From assembly GCF_000153725.1 (NCBI RefSeq), contig NZ_DS022276.1:1789687-1853686 (forward strand): a stretch of 64,000 nt of DNA. The letters run 5' to 3'. The notes beneath the pieces are model-generated. The model saw nothing but the letters and a program-made list of their open reading frames with translations. It searched no databases and had not been told where the DNA came from. Position numbers and translations under genes: made by a program. This DNA is from Salipiger bermudensis HTCC2601. GTDB lineage: Bacteria > Pseudomonadota > Alphaproteobacteria > Rhodobacterales > Rhodobacteraceae. Shown here in pieces: positions 25,664-34,132 of this stretch (positions are counted from its first letter, which is position 1; each line of letters starts with the position of its first letter).

Positions 25664-26227
25664 ATGCGTAAGCTGATCATCACCAGCGCCCTTGGCGCAA
25701 GCCTTGCCAGCCCCGCGCTGGCGGCGTCCGGCCCGTTCTTCTCGCTGCGCAACACCGACTTCGTGGTGCTGCTCGGTTTCCTGCTCTTCCTTGCTGTCCT
25801 GGCCTACTTCAAGGTCCCGGGCATGCTGGGAAAGCTGCTGGACAAGCGCGCCGACGACATCCGCAACGAGCTCGACGAAGCGCGCGCGCTGCGTGAAGAG
25901 GCCCAGACGCTTCTTGCCTCCTACGAGCGCCAGCAGCATGAGGTCTCTGCACAGGCGGACCGCATCGTTGCAAACGCCAAGGAAGAGGCCGAGATCGCCG
26001 CCGAACAGGCCCGCAAGGACCTCAAGGATGCCATCGCACGCCGTCTCGCTGCCGCCGACGACCACATCGCTTCGGCTCAGGCATCGGCCGTGAAGGAAGT
26101 GCGCGACCGTGCCGCAATCGTGGCCGTGGCGGCTGCCCGCGATGTCATCGCGCAGCAGACCAGCGCTGCAGACAAGGACCGGATGATCGACGAGTCGATC
26201 GCCGAAGTCGGTGCCAAGCTGCACTGA
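25664..26227 (+). CDS. atpF: ATP synthase F0 subunit b
   Basis: A 187-residue peripheral-stalk subunit. The N-terminus looks like a signal sequence ([14 protein letters not shown]), then a membrane segment [20 protein letters not shown] (about 28-47) and a long amphipathic helix ([19 protein letters not shown] onward). The signal-like N-terminus is common in Rhodobacteraceae AtpF. It ends the F0 operon, with a terminator 26 bases later. Confidence 0.94.
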   Translation: MRKLIITSALGASLASPALAASGPFFSLRNTDFVVLLGFLLFLAVLAYFKVPGMLGKLLDKRADDIRNELDEARALREEAQTLLASYERQQHEVSAQADRIVANAKEEAEIAAEQARKDLKDAIARRLAAADDHIASAQASAVKEVRDRAAIVAVAAARDVIAQQTSAADKDRMIDESIAEVGAKLH

Positions 26228-26253
26228 CCCGCAAGGTCCCCGAGAATTCCAAG

Positions 26254-26280
26254 AAGCCCGGCCACTGGTCGGGCTTTTTT
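26254..26280 (+). terminator. Terminator of the ATP synthase F0 operon
   Basis: AAGCCCGGCC (26254-26263) pairs with GGTCGGGCTT (26267-26276) with one G-T pair and an ACT loop, and a run of T follows. Confidence 0.85.
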
Positions 26281-26434
26281 CTGTCCCGCGGTCGGATTTG
26301 CGGCACGTGGAACACGGTCGGGGCTTGCCTTGCCGTTGCGCCATCGGCAAGACTTTGCTTGTTGGCTCCCACCAGATACGGTAGCTCGACCAGGTCCACA
26401 GCGGTACATGTGGTCATCAGGACAAGAGGGTAGC

Positions 26435-27244
26435 GTGGCACATATCATCGTCGTCGGGAACGAGAAGGGCGGGGCGGGCAAATCCACCGTCTCGATGCAT
26501 GTGGCCACCGCGCTTGCCCGGCTGGGCTACAGGGTCGGGGCGCTCGACCTCGACCTGCGTCAGCAGACCACCGGCCGCTACTGCGACAACCGCCGCCGCT
26601 TCCTCGAGAGCGAGGGGCTCGAGCTGCCCAGCCCGCATTACATGGAGCTGCCGCAGGTCGATCCCTCCGAGCTGGCGCCCGGCGAGAACGCCTATGATCA
26701 TCGGCTGAGCAAGGCGGTCTCGATGCTCGAGGCTGACAGCGATTTCATCCTGATCGACTGCCCCGGCTCGCACACCCGCCTGAGCCAGGTGGCGCACACG
26801 CTCGCCGACACGCTGATCACCCCGCTCAACGACAGCTTCATCGATTTTGACCTGCTGGCCCGCATCGACGGCGACGGCGAGAAGATCCTCGGCCCGTCGG
26901 TCTATTCCGAGATGGTCTGGAATGCCCGGCAGCTGCGCGCACAGGCCGGGCTCAAGCCGATCGACTGGATCGTGCTGCGCAACCGCCTCGGCGCCCAGCA
27001 GATGATCAACAAGATGAAGATGGAGAAAGCGCTCGAGCGTCTTTCCAAGCGCATCGGTTTCCGCATCGCGCCGGGGTTCTCCGAGCGGGTGATCTTCCGC
27101 GAACTGTTCCCGCGTGGCCTGACGCTGCTCGATCTCAAGGATATCGGCGTCAAGCAGCTGAATATTTCGAACGTGGCGGCGCGTCAGGAACTGCGCGACC
27201 TGATGAGCACGCTCGATCTGCCCGAGGTCGAGATCCGCTTCTGA
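26435..27244 (+). CDS. mipZ: Division-plane positioning ATPase MipZ-like
   Basis: A 269-residue ParA/MinD-type ATPase. The deviant Walker A is NEKGGAGKST (about residues 9-18), the switch region is LDLDLRQQTTGRY and Walker B is FILIDCPGSH. MipZ of Caulobacter has the same VVGNEKGGAGKST and DLDLRQ signatures; it forms a pole-to-midcell gradient with ParB and blocks FtsZ assembly away from midcell. GTG at 26435 with AAGAGGG upstream is the start; an ATG at 26330 would add 35 residues unlike the family. It lies next to the ATP synthase genes behind a terminator, so it should have its own promoter. Confidence 0.8.
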   Translation: MAHIIVVGNEKGGAGKSTVSMHVATALARLGYRVGALDLDLRQQTTGRYCDNRRRFLESEGLELPSPHYMELPQVDPSELAPGENAYDHRLSKAVSMLEADSDFILIDCPGSHTRLSQVAHTLADTLITPLNDSFIDFDLLARIDGDGEKILGPSVYSEMVWNARQLRAQAGLKPIDWIVLRNRLGAQQMINKMKMEKALERLSKRIGFRIAPGFSERVIFRELFPRGLTLLDLKDIGVKQLNISNVAARQELRDLMSTLDLPEVEIRF

Positions 27245-27251
27245 GGCGGCG

Positions 27252-27809
27252 CTAGCGCAGCCGCCAGGCCAGCGCCGCAACGCCGATGCCGGAGGTCAGC
27301 AGCTCGATACCGAGAAAGATCCCGAGGATGCCGCCACCGGCTTCCGGGATGGCGAAGATGATCCAGAGGCCGAGGGCCACGGAGATCGCCCCGGCCAACG
27401 CCAGCCAGCCCCAGCCGCGCCGCTCGCGCAGGTGAAAGGCGAGCAGGACGCGCAGCAGCCCGACGGCGATGAAGAACCCGGCGATGATCAGCGTGAGCGA
27501 GACGATTCCGGCGAGGGGGTTGGCCAGCAGCGCGACGCCGAAGGCGAGCACAATGAAGCCCAGCAGCCCCGAGACAAGCCGCGCAGAGCCGGGCCCGTCA
27601 TCCTGAAACGCGATCCACAGCTGAAGGACTCCACCAAGTAAGAGGATGCTGCCCGCGATGGCCACTGCGGTCAGCGATGCGGCAAAGGGGTTCAGGAAGG
27701 CGACGATCCCGCCGACGATGAGCAGCGCGCCGAGGACCAGCAGCCAGCGCCAGTCGGGCCCGAGCGGGCGGCGGGGTCGGGTCTCGCGTTGGGGCATGGG
27801 ATCGGACAT
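27252..27809 (-). CDS. HdeD-family membrane protein (DUF308)
   Basis: A 185-residue protein with six hydrophobic segments. The repeated pattern LLVLGALLIVGGIVAFLNP and GVALLANPLAGIVSLTLIIAGFFIAVG, each with an Asn-Pro, is that of DUF308/HdeD proteins, linked to acid resistance in E. coli. Here the function is open. The ATG at 27809 has AGGAG just upstream; the longer frame to 27878 is not needed. It lies seven bases from the end of the convergent mipZ gene. Confidence 0.8.
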   Translation of the reverse strand: MSDPMPQRETRPRRPLGPDWRWLLVLGALLIVGGIVAFLNPFAASLTAVAIAGSILLLGGVLQLWIAFQDDGPGSARLVSGLLGFIVLAFGVALLANPLAGIVSLTLIIAGFFIAVGLLRVLLAFHLRERRGWGWLALAGAISVALGLWIIFAIPEAGGGILGIFLGIELLTSGIGVAALAWRLR

Positions 27810-27922
27810 GGGGCACTCCTCTGGGCTGCAGGGAGAACCACGCTGGAGCGTCCCCGTTCCATCACCATGCCGCGACACGGGATTTCGCGAAAGGCAGGAC
27901 TCGGGGTTTCTCGTGTGTCACG

Positions 27923-27958
27923 ACAGGGGGCCGAAGGTGTGCCTTCGGCCCTTCCTGT
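27923..27958 (-). terminator. Hairpin after the TsoY-like gene, possible terminator
   Basis: GGGCCGAAGG (27928-27937) pairs with CCTTCGGCCC (27942-27951), with further ACAGG/CCTGT pairing outside. It lies 24 bases after the stop of the TsoY-like gene. No T-run is seen on either strand, so termination is uncertain. Confidence 0.45.
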
Positions 27959-27981
27959 TGTGGCCTCGGTGACTGGCCAGG

Positions 27982-29193
27982 TCACTCCGCCGCCACTGCG
28001 ATCTCCTCGCGGCGCCCGAAGTGCTGGCGGTTGAGCCGCAGCACCAGCCAGACGGCGAGCGCCTGCGCGATCAGCGCCACGGCGGTCAGCGCCCAGAAGG
28101 CGAGGCTGAACTTGTCGACCATGCCGGCGGCCACCAGCCCCTTGTTGATGAAGAACTGCAGCATCACTGACAGCGCCACCGCAGGGCAGACCAGCGCGTA
28201 GGAGCCGGGCGAGGTCTTGGGACCGAGCACGAAGTCGCGGAAATAGCCCTGGGCTCGCAGCACCGTCATCCCCAGCAGCAGGAACACCACCTGCACCGAG
28301 AGCATTCGGGCCAGGAAGACCAGCGTCTCGCCGGCATTGCCATGTGCGTCGAAGGTGGTGTGCAGCCCGTGCGCCTGGCGCAGGAACATGATGCCGAGCA
28401 CGGTCATGATCGGCACGATGATCAGCAGGGTCGGGCCGGCCTCGCGCGCGGTGCCGTAATGCAGCATCGAGCTCAGAGCGGTGATCGCGGCCATCACGGT
28501 GTAGATCATCGCGGTCACGCCGAGGAAGGTCGACAGCACCAGTGCGGTGCCGACGGTCACAGGGTTGCCGCTCATGGCGGCGGGGGCGGCGAAGCCCACG
28601 GCGACCATGGCGATGGCAAAGGCGGGCAGCAGCTGGGCAAAGGAGTTATGCGCGGTGACATCGAAGATGCCCCCCTTCGACAGCACCCGGCCGAGAAAGC
28701 CGCCAAGCTGTCGGAAGGCCAGCACGCCGATCAGCGCGAAGGCCACCATGGCGAAGGGGAAGAGATACTCGACCACGGACCACAGGCCGGGCACGAAGAC
28801 CAGCCCGAGGATGAAGCCCACATTCACCGTCATGGCAAGCGCCAGCGGCATCGCGAGCACCGAGCTCTCGGTGTTGGACTGCTTCATCTCTTGCCATGCG
28901 GCGGTCTGTTTGAAGGCGCTGAAGCTGCGCAGGTTCCAGATCAGCGACTTGATGTTGAGCACCGCGAAGACGGCGATTCCCAGCATCGCGACCACGATCG
29001 CCACCTGTTGCGGCAGCAGCCCCCCGGCCCAGGCGGCGGCGATGTCCTCGAAGATCGGGACGGCCTGCCCGGGGTGGGGCACCCAGAACATCAGGTACAT
29101 GAAGAACGAGACCGCCGTACCGCCCGCGCCCAGCGACGCGAGGAAATAGGTCGGCGAGTAGGTGTCTGCGGGGCGTGCAAGCGTGCGTGCCAT
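27982..29193 (-). CDS. TsoY-like multi-pass membrane protein, function unknown
   Basis: A 403-residue inner-membrane protein with about ten hydrophobic segments. The N-terminal stretch SPTYFLASLGAGGTAVSFFMYLMFWVPHP resembles, from memory, proteins annotated as TsoY, with a layout like the tellurite-resistance/dicarboxylate (TDT) superfamily. I cannot verify this by search. Only one cysteine is present, in YALVCPAVAL (about residue 345). The frame extends to 29235, but the ATG at 29193 has GGGAGG six bases upstream, and the region above it is filled by two operators and a promoter. Those operators match SqrR sites, so a role in handling sulfide, sulfane sulfur or an export product is inferred, not shown. 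Confidence 0.65.
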   Translation of the reverse strand: MARTLARPADTYSPTYFLASLGAGGTAVSFFMYLMFWVPHPGQAVPIFEDIAAAWAGGLLPQQVAIVVAMLGIAVFAVLNIKSLIWNLRSFSAFKQTAAWQEMKQSNTESSVLAMPLALAMTVNVGFILGLVFVPGLWSVVEYLFPFAMVAFALIGVLAFRQLGGFLGRVLSKGGIFDVTAHNSFAQLLPAFAIAMVAVGFAAPAAMSGNPVTVGTALVLSTFLGVTAMIYTVMAAITALSSMLHYGTAREAGPTLLIIVPIMTVLGIMFLRQAHGLHTTFDAHGNAGETLVFLARMLSVQVVFLLLGMTVLRAQGYFRDFVLGPKTSPGSYALVCPAVALSVMLQFFINKGLVAAGMVDKFSLAFWALTAVALIAQALAVWLVLRLNRQHFGRREEIAVAAE

Positions 29194-29208
29194 GACGGCC
29201 TCCCATAA

Positions 29209-29254
29209 ATTCGCTGTACGGAATGTATTATACATTCATAAATGGGAATGTTAA
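29209..29254 (-). promoter_or_regulatory. Promoter of the TsoY-like gene with two tandem SqrR-type operators
   Basis: Two exact ATTC-N8-GAAT sites lie at 29209-29224 and 29234-29249. On the minus strand -35 TTAACA (29254-29249) and a consensus -10 TATAAT (29232-29227) are 16 bases apart; one operator fills the spacer and the other covers the expected transcription start. GAATGTAT (29221-29228) and ATACATTC (29230-29237) make a perfect palindrome over the -10. This is the arrangement expected for tight repression. The leader from the -10 to the ATG is about 34 bases. Confidence 0.7.
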
Positions 29255-29343
29255 GGCGGTCAGACCCGCGACAAGTGCGCACACCGATTGCCGGGCTCAT
29301 CGTGGTTAGGGGCTGGTTAACCAATCCCTGCTTATGCTGCGGG

Positions 29344-29742
29344 ATGAGAAGGGTGCTGCTCACGGTTTTCTTGCTGACCTCCGCCTGCAACACGGGCGGG
29401 CCGGGGTTTCGCGGCGTTCCGGCGCAGCGGGTGGAGGTCGAGGGCTCGCGCTTTCTCCTGCGGGTAAACGGAGCAATGGCCGAGGCGACCCGCATCAGCC
29501 CGGAATTCCCGGCCCGGTTCGAACCGATTGCCGAGCGCGCGCAGAAGGCCGCCTTCCTTCAGACCGGCTGCGAACCGGACTGGGTCATCGGCGATCCCGC
29601 AGTGCTGGTGATGGGCCTGTCCTGCGATGGCGCGCCCGCCCCGAAGAAGCCCCGCCGGGGCCGCATCTCCTGCGCGATCTTCAGCGGCTATGCCAGCGCC
29701 GGGCTCGGCGGCAGCGCAGAGCTTGAGTGTCGGGGGTACTGA
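29344..29742 (+). CDS. Small lipoprotein of unknown function
   Basis: A 132-residue product with a lipoprotein signal: MRRVLLTVFLLTSAC, the lipobox LTSAC placing the lipidated cysteine at residue 15. The mature part contains CEPDWVIGD and four further cysteines (one in CEPDW, others in LSCDG, ISCAIF and ECRGY), which may form disulfides in the periplasm. The ATG at 29344 is chosen because it gives the lipobox; the ribosome-binding site is weak. I recognise no family. Confidence 0.6.
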   Translation: MRRVLLTVFLLTSACNTGGPGFRGVPAQRVEVEGSRFLLRVNGAMAEATRISPEFPARFEPIAERAQKAAFLQTGCEPDWVIGDPAVLVMGLSCDGAPAPKKPRRGRISCAIFSGYASAGLGGSAELECRGY

Positions 29743-29779
29743 GGCGCGGTGCAGGGGCGCAGAGGGCGAGAGGGCCGGA

Positions 29780-30256
29780 TCAGCCGCGCGCGGGCTCGGC
29801 CACGGACTTCTCGTAGAAAATGCTCGAAGGGCTGTCCTCGTAGGCCCCGAAGGGCGGGCGCCGGGTAAAGCCCGAGTCCTCGTAGAGCGACACCGCGGCG
29901 GCCAGCTTGTCGCCGGTTTCGAGCCGCAGCATCGGCAGCCCCTCGGCCAGTGCCGCGTGCTCGATATGGCACAGCAGCCGCCGTGCCACGCCGATCCCGC
30001 GCGCCACCGGCGCCACGAACATCGACTTCACCTCGCCATAGCCGTCGCGCCGGGCCAGCGCCGCACAGCCGAGCAATTCCCCGCCCTCTTCCTCTTCGGC
30101 GCCATAGAAGGTAATGCCCTCGGCACAAAGCGCGTCGATGTCGAGATAGTGGTTCTCTTCCGGCGGAAACAACGCGTTCATCAGGGCGTGGCTTTCGCTC
30201 AGCAGGGCCCGCGCGCGCGGGTCGCGGGGCGAGATCGGTCGAATGGCTAGAGGCAT
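29780..30256 (-). CDS. GNAT acetyltransferase
   Basis: A 158-residue acetyltransferase. KSMFVAPVARGIGVARRLLCHIE (about residues 81-103) is the acetyl-CoA-binding motif A, and LETGDKLAAAVSLYEDSGFTRRPPFG is the typical C-terminal half in outline. The PPF-Y signature resembles the PhnO/putative amino-acid N-acetyltransferases. GAGGAGC precedes the ATG at 30256, which is preferred over the longer frame. Divergent from smc. Substrate unknown. Confidence 0.82.
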   Translation of the reverse strand: MPLAIRPISPRDPRARALLSESHALMNALFPPEENHYLDIDALCAEGITFYGAEEEEGGELLGCAALARRDGYGEVKSMFVAPVARGIGVARRLLCHIEHAALAEGLPMLRLETGDKLAAAVSLYEDSGFTRRPPFGAYEDSPSSIFYEKSVAEPARG

Positions 30257-30385
30257 GGGGCAGCTCCTCGCAGGCTCAGCGATGAAAAGCGCTAACACGC
30301 GTTTCGTCAAGAACTCGTTTTCACGGTGTGTGCGCAATATCTTGTGGATAATAAGCGGCCTTCCGCGATATGCAGCGCAAAGCGT

Positions 30386-30415
30386 TTGACTCGCCCCCGA
30401 GCGGACAGCGAAAAT
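30386..30415 (+). promoter_or_regulatory. Possible smc promoter
   Basis: TTGACT (30386-30391) and GAAAAT (30410-30415) are 18 bases apart, about 30 bases before the TTG of smc. The -35 is good and the -10 moderate. Confidence 0.4.
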
Positions 30416-30446
30416 ACTCGACAATCAGGAATCAGGGCAGCCAGAC

Positions 30447-33400
30447 TTGCGATTTTCCCGCCTCAGACTCACGGGCTTCAAGAGCTTCGTCGACCCCACT
30501 GATCTCGTCATTTCCGAGGGGCTAACCGGCGTTGTCGGGCCGAATGGCTGTGGCAAGTCCAACCTGCTCGAGGCGCTACGCTGGGTGATGGGCGAAACCC
30601 GGGCCAAGGCGATGCGTGGCTCCGGCATGGAAGACGTGATCTTCGCCGGCGCCTCGTCACGCCCGGCGCGGAATTTCGCCGAGGTCTGCCTGACGATGGA
30701 CAATTCCGACCGTCTGGCGCCCGCCGGTTTCAACGACAGCGACCAGCTCGAAATCGTGCGCCGCATCACCCGCGACGTGGGCTCGGCCTACAAGACCAAC
30801 GGCAAGGACGTACGTGCCCGCGACGTGCAGATGCTGTTCGCCGACGCCTCCACCGGCGCCCATTCGCCGGCGCTGGTCCGGCAGGGGCAGATCTCGGAGC
30901 TGATCAACGCCAAGCCGAAAAACCGCCGCCGCATCCTCGAGGAAGCCGCCGGCATCTCGGGCCTCTACCAGCGTCGCCACGAGGCCGAGCTGAAGCTCAA
31001 CGGCACGGAGGCCAACCTGCTGCGCGTCGATGACGTGATCGAGCAGCTGGCCGCGCAGCTGTCGCAGCTCGAGCGGCAGGCCAAGCAGGCAGCGCGCTAT
31101 CGCGCCATCGGCACCGACCTGCGCCGCGCAGAAGGGTTGCTGCTCTACCGCCGCTGGAAGGAAGCCGACGAGGCCCGGCTCAAGGCCGAGGCCGAGCATC
31201 GTGAGCGCGTCACCGCCGCGGCGCAGGCCGAGGGCACCGCCCGCGCCGCCGCCAAGCTGCGGGCCGAGCGCGAAGAAGCGCTGCCCTCCCTGCGCGAGGA
31301 AGAGGCCATCGCGGTGGCGATCCTGCAGCGCCTTGGCGTGCAGCGCGACGCGCTGGCGGATCAGGAAAAGCAGGCCGCCGAGACCATCGCCGCGCTGACC
31401 CGCCGCATCGACCAGATGGCGCGCGACATGGAGCGCGAGGCCGGGCTCAACCGTGACGCGGGCGAGACCATCGAGCGGCTCGAGCGGGAGGCGCAGGAGC
31501 TCGAGACCGCCGGTGCCGGCCATGATGCGCGGGTTTCTGAGGCCGCGGAAGCGGCCAGCGAGGCCTCCGCCATGCTGCAGGAGCGCGAGGCCGACCTGAC
31601 GCAATACACCGAGGATGTCGCCCGGCTTGCCGCCCGCCACCAGTCGGCGCAACGTTTCCTGTCCGATGCCCGTCGCATGCTCGATCGTCACGAGGGCGAG
31701 GCCGCCCGCGCCCGCGAGGCCGTGGCCGCCGCCAAGGAGACGCTGGAAGAATCGACCGATCGCGTCAGCGAGGCTCGCGCCCGTGCCGAGGAGGCGCAGG
31801 ACATGGCCGAGCGCTGCGAGACCCTGCTGGCCGATGCCGACGAGGCGCGCTCTGACGCGCAGTCGCGCGAGGCCGAGGCGCGGGCCGAGCGTTCGGAGGC
31901 GGAGGGCGAGTTCAATGCGCTGCGCGCCGAGGTCACCGCGCTGGCCCGTCTGCTGGAGCGCGACACCGCCGAGGGCGGCCAGATCCTTGATCGCCTGCAG
32001 GTGCAGCAGGGCTTCGAGAAGGCGCTCGGCGCGGCTCTGGCGGACGACCTGCGGGCGCCCGAGGTCGATGCCGACGGCCCCTCCGGCTGGACCGTGCTGC
32101 CGCCCTACGATGGCGACCAGCCGTTGCCGCCCGGCATCACCGCGCTGACCAACCACGTCTCGGTGCCCGAGGTGCTCGAGCGTCGCATGGGCCAGATCGG
32201 CCTCGTGGAGGCCGATGACGGGCCGCGCCTGCAACCGCTTCTGAAACCTGGCCAGCGCCTCGTCAGCCCCGAGGGTGATCTTTGGCGCTGGGACGGCTAC
32301 CGCGCCTGGGCCGAGGATGCGCCCTCGGCGGCTGCGCTGCGGCTCGAGCAGCTCAACCGGCTCGAGGAGCTCAAGCAGGAGATGGCGGCCGCCGAGGCCC
32401 GCGTCGAGGGTATGCGCACTGCCCACGAGGCGCTGGTGATGCGGCTGGCCGAGCTGACCCGCGCCGACAAGGCGGCGCGCGAGGCGCGGCGCGAGGCCGA
32501 CCAGCAGCTCAACGAAAGCACCCGCGCGATGAACCGCGCCGAGGCCGACCGCAACCTCGCCGAGGGCAAGCTCGAGAGCCTCGCGATGACCGTGACCCGT
32601 CACGAGGACGAGGCCACCGGCGCGCGCAAGCAGCTGCTCGAGGCCGAACGCGCGCTTGAGGAGCTCGACGATCTCGAAACCGCCCGCGCCGAGGCCGAGG
32701 ACATCAAGATGACCGTCGAGGCGGCGCGCATGACCATGATGACCAGGCGCTCGGCCCATGACGAATTGCGCCGCGAAGGCGATGCCCGCAAGGCGCGCAG
32801 CCAGCAGGTCACCAAGGACCTCTCGGGCTGGCGCCACCGGCTCGAGACCGCGCGCACCCGCTCCGACGAGCTCGAGGAGCGCAAGGCGGCGGCGGAGACG
32901 GAACTTGAGCGGGCCTCTGCGGCCCCGGCGGAGCTTGCCACAAAGCGCGAAGAGATGAGCCAGTCGATCACCGAGGCGGAGGAGCGCAAGGCGGTGGCGG
33001 GCGACGCGCTGGCCCAGGCCGAAACGCAGCTGCGTGAGGCCATCGGCGCCGAGCGTGACGCCGAGCGCAGCGCCTCCGAGGCGCGCGAGGCCCGTGCCCG
33101 GGCCGAGGCCCGGGTCGAGGCGGCGCGCGAGACGGTGGATGCCGCCGCCGAGCGCATCGAGGATGAGCAGGAGACCACGCCGTCGAAGCTGCTCGACCGG
33201 CTCGAGGCCAACCCGGACGAGATGCCGCCGTCGGACCAGATCGAGGCCGAGGTCAACCGGCTCAAGCGTCAGCGCGACAGCCTTGGCGCGGTGAACCTGC
33301 GCGCCGAGGAAGACGCTCGGGAGGTGCGCGAGGAGCACGACCAGCTGGTCTCCGAGAAGCAGGATCTCGAGGAGGCGATCAAGACGCTGCGCGCCGGTAT

Positions 33401-33902
33401 CGCCTCGCTGAACCGCGAGGGGCGCGAGCGCCTGCTCACCGCCTTCGAGCAGGTGAACAGCAACTTCTCGATGCTGTTCAGACACCTGTTCAACGGTGGC
33501 GAGGCCAATCTCGTGATGGTCGAGAGCGACGACCCGCTCGAGGCCGGGCTCGAGATCATGTGCCAGCCGCCGGGCAAGAAGCTCTCGACCCTGTCGCTGC
33601 TTTCGGGCGGCGAGCAGACGCTGACCGCGCTGGCGCTGATCTTCGCGGTGTTCCTTGCCAATCCGGCGCCGATCTGCGTGCTCGACGAGGTCGACGCGCC
33701 GCTCGACGACGCTAACGTGACCCGTTTCTGCGACCTGCTCGACGAGATGTGCCGCCGCACGGACACGCGCTTCCTGATCATCACCCACCACGCGGTGACG
33801 ATGGCGCGCATGGACCGGCTGTTCGGCGTCACCATGCAGGAACAGGGCGTCTCTCAGCTGGTCTCGGTCGATCTCAAGAAGGCGGAGCGCATGGTCGCCT
33901 GA
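30447..33902 (+). CDS. smc: Chromosome partition protein Smc
   Basis: A 1151-residue SMC ATPase that, with ScpA and ScpB, compacts and segregates the chromosome. The Walker A is GPNGCGKSN (residues 31-39), after FKSFVDP. Two long coiled coils rich in Ala, Glu and Arg flank a hinge (about 510-630). The C-terminal head has the signature LSLLSGGEQTLTALAL and Walker B CVLDEVDAPLDD. The start is TTG at 30447; it begins MRFSRLRLTGFKSF as in relatives, and no ATG fits. scpA and scpB are not in the window. A possible terminator lies at 34046-34074. Confidence 0.97.
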   Translation: MRFSRLRLTGFKSFVDPTDLVISEGLTGVVGPNGCGKSNLLEALRWVMGETRAKAMRGSGMEDVIFAGASSRPARNFAEVCLTMDNSDRLAPAGFNDSDQLEIVRRITRDVGSAYKTNGKDVRARDVQMLFADASTGAHSPALVRQGQISELINAKPKNRRRILEEAAGISGLYQRRHEAELKLNGTEANLLRVDDVIEQLAAQLSQLERQAKQAARYRAIGTDLRRAEGLLLYRRWKEADEARLKAEAEHRERVTAAAQAEGTARAAAKLRAEREEALPSLREEEAIAVAILQRLGVQRDALADQEKQAAETIAALTRRIDQMARDMEREAGLNRDAGETIERLEREAQELETAGAGHDARVSEAAEAASEASAMLQEREADLTQYTEDVARLAARHQSAQRFLSDARRMLDRHEGEAARAREAVAAAKETLEESTDRVSEARARAEEAQDMAERCETLLADADEARSDAQSREAEARAERSEAEGEFNALRAEVTALARLLERDTAEGGQILDRLQVQQGFEKALGAALADDLRAPEVDADGPSGWTVLPPYDGDQPLPPGITALTNHVSVPEVLERRMGQIGLVEADDGPRLQPLLKPGQRLVSPEGDLWRWDGYRAWAEDAPSAAALRLEQLNRLEELKQEMAAAEARVEGMRTAHEALVMRLAELTRADKAAREARREADQQLNESTRAMNRAEADRNLAEGKLESLAMTVTRHEDEATGARKQLLEAERALEELDDLETARAEAEDIKMTVEAARMTMMTRRSAHDELRREGDARKARSQQVTKDLSGWRHRLETARTRSDELEERKAAAETELERASAAPAELATKREEMSQSITEAEERKAVAGDALAQAETQLREAIGAERDAERSASEAREARARAEARVEAARETVDAAAERIEDEQETTPSKLLDRLEANPDEMPPSDQIEAEVNRLKRQRDSLGAVNLRAEEDAREVREEHDQLVSEKQDLEEAIKTLRAGIASLNREGRERLLTAFEQVNSNFSMLFRHLFNGGEANLVMVESDDPLEAGLEIMCQPPGKKLSTLSLLSGGEQTLTALALIFAVFLANPAPICVLDEVDAPLDDANVTRFCDLLDEMCRRTDTRFLIITHHAVTMARMDRLFGVTMQEQGVSQLVSVDLKKAERMVA

Positions 33903-33950
33903 CCGCGCCCTTGCCAATGATCACCGCTGCCCCACGGGACGGCCGGCCTC

Positions 33951-34111
33951 CGGCGGGAGTATTTTTGACGAAGAGAAGCCAGGGGCGCAGCGCTGCTGGC
34001 TTCTTTGGTTCAAAAATACCTCGGGGGTGAATTGGCCGCAGGCCAAGAGGGGGCTGGCCCCCTCTCTTCTTTTGAAGGCGCGCCGCCGGTGAGACAGGGG
34101 GCAGCGCCCCC
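33951..34111. repeat. Dispersed intergenic palindromic element, copy A (inverted double copy)
   Basis: A left arm with GTATTTTTGACGAAGAGAAG (from 33959) faces a right arm whose complement reads GTATTTTTGAACCAAAGAAG (33996-34025 region), around a CAGCGCTG centre (33988-33995). Further on, GGGGGC-AGC-GCCCCC (34097-34111) is the GC-rich half of the same element in reverse. The element sits between smc and the deaminase gene. Two other copies are at 37444-37496 and 52853-52919. Confidence 0.65.
34046..34074 (+). terminator. Possible smc terminator
   Basis: AGAGGGGGC and GCCCCCTCT pair around a two-base loop, followed by TCTTCTTTT. It lies about 145 bases after the smc stop, inside the repeat region. 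Confidence 0.5.
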
Positions 34112-34132
34112 GTCCGCCCCTGTCACCAGGCG

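Noticed and set aside
30657-33917. Open frame of over 1000 codons on the minus strand opposite smc
   Set aside because: Antisense to a certain Smc coding region; no recognisable protein signature.
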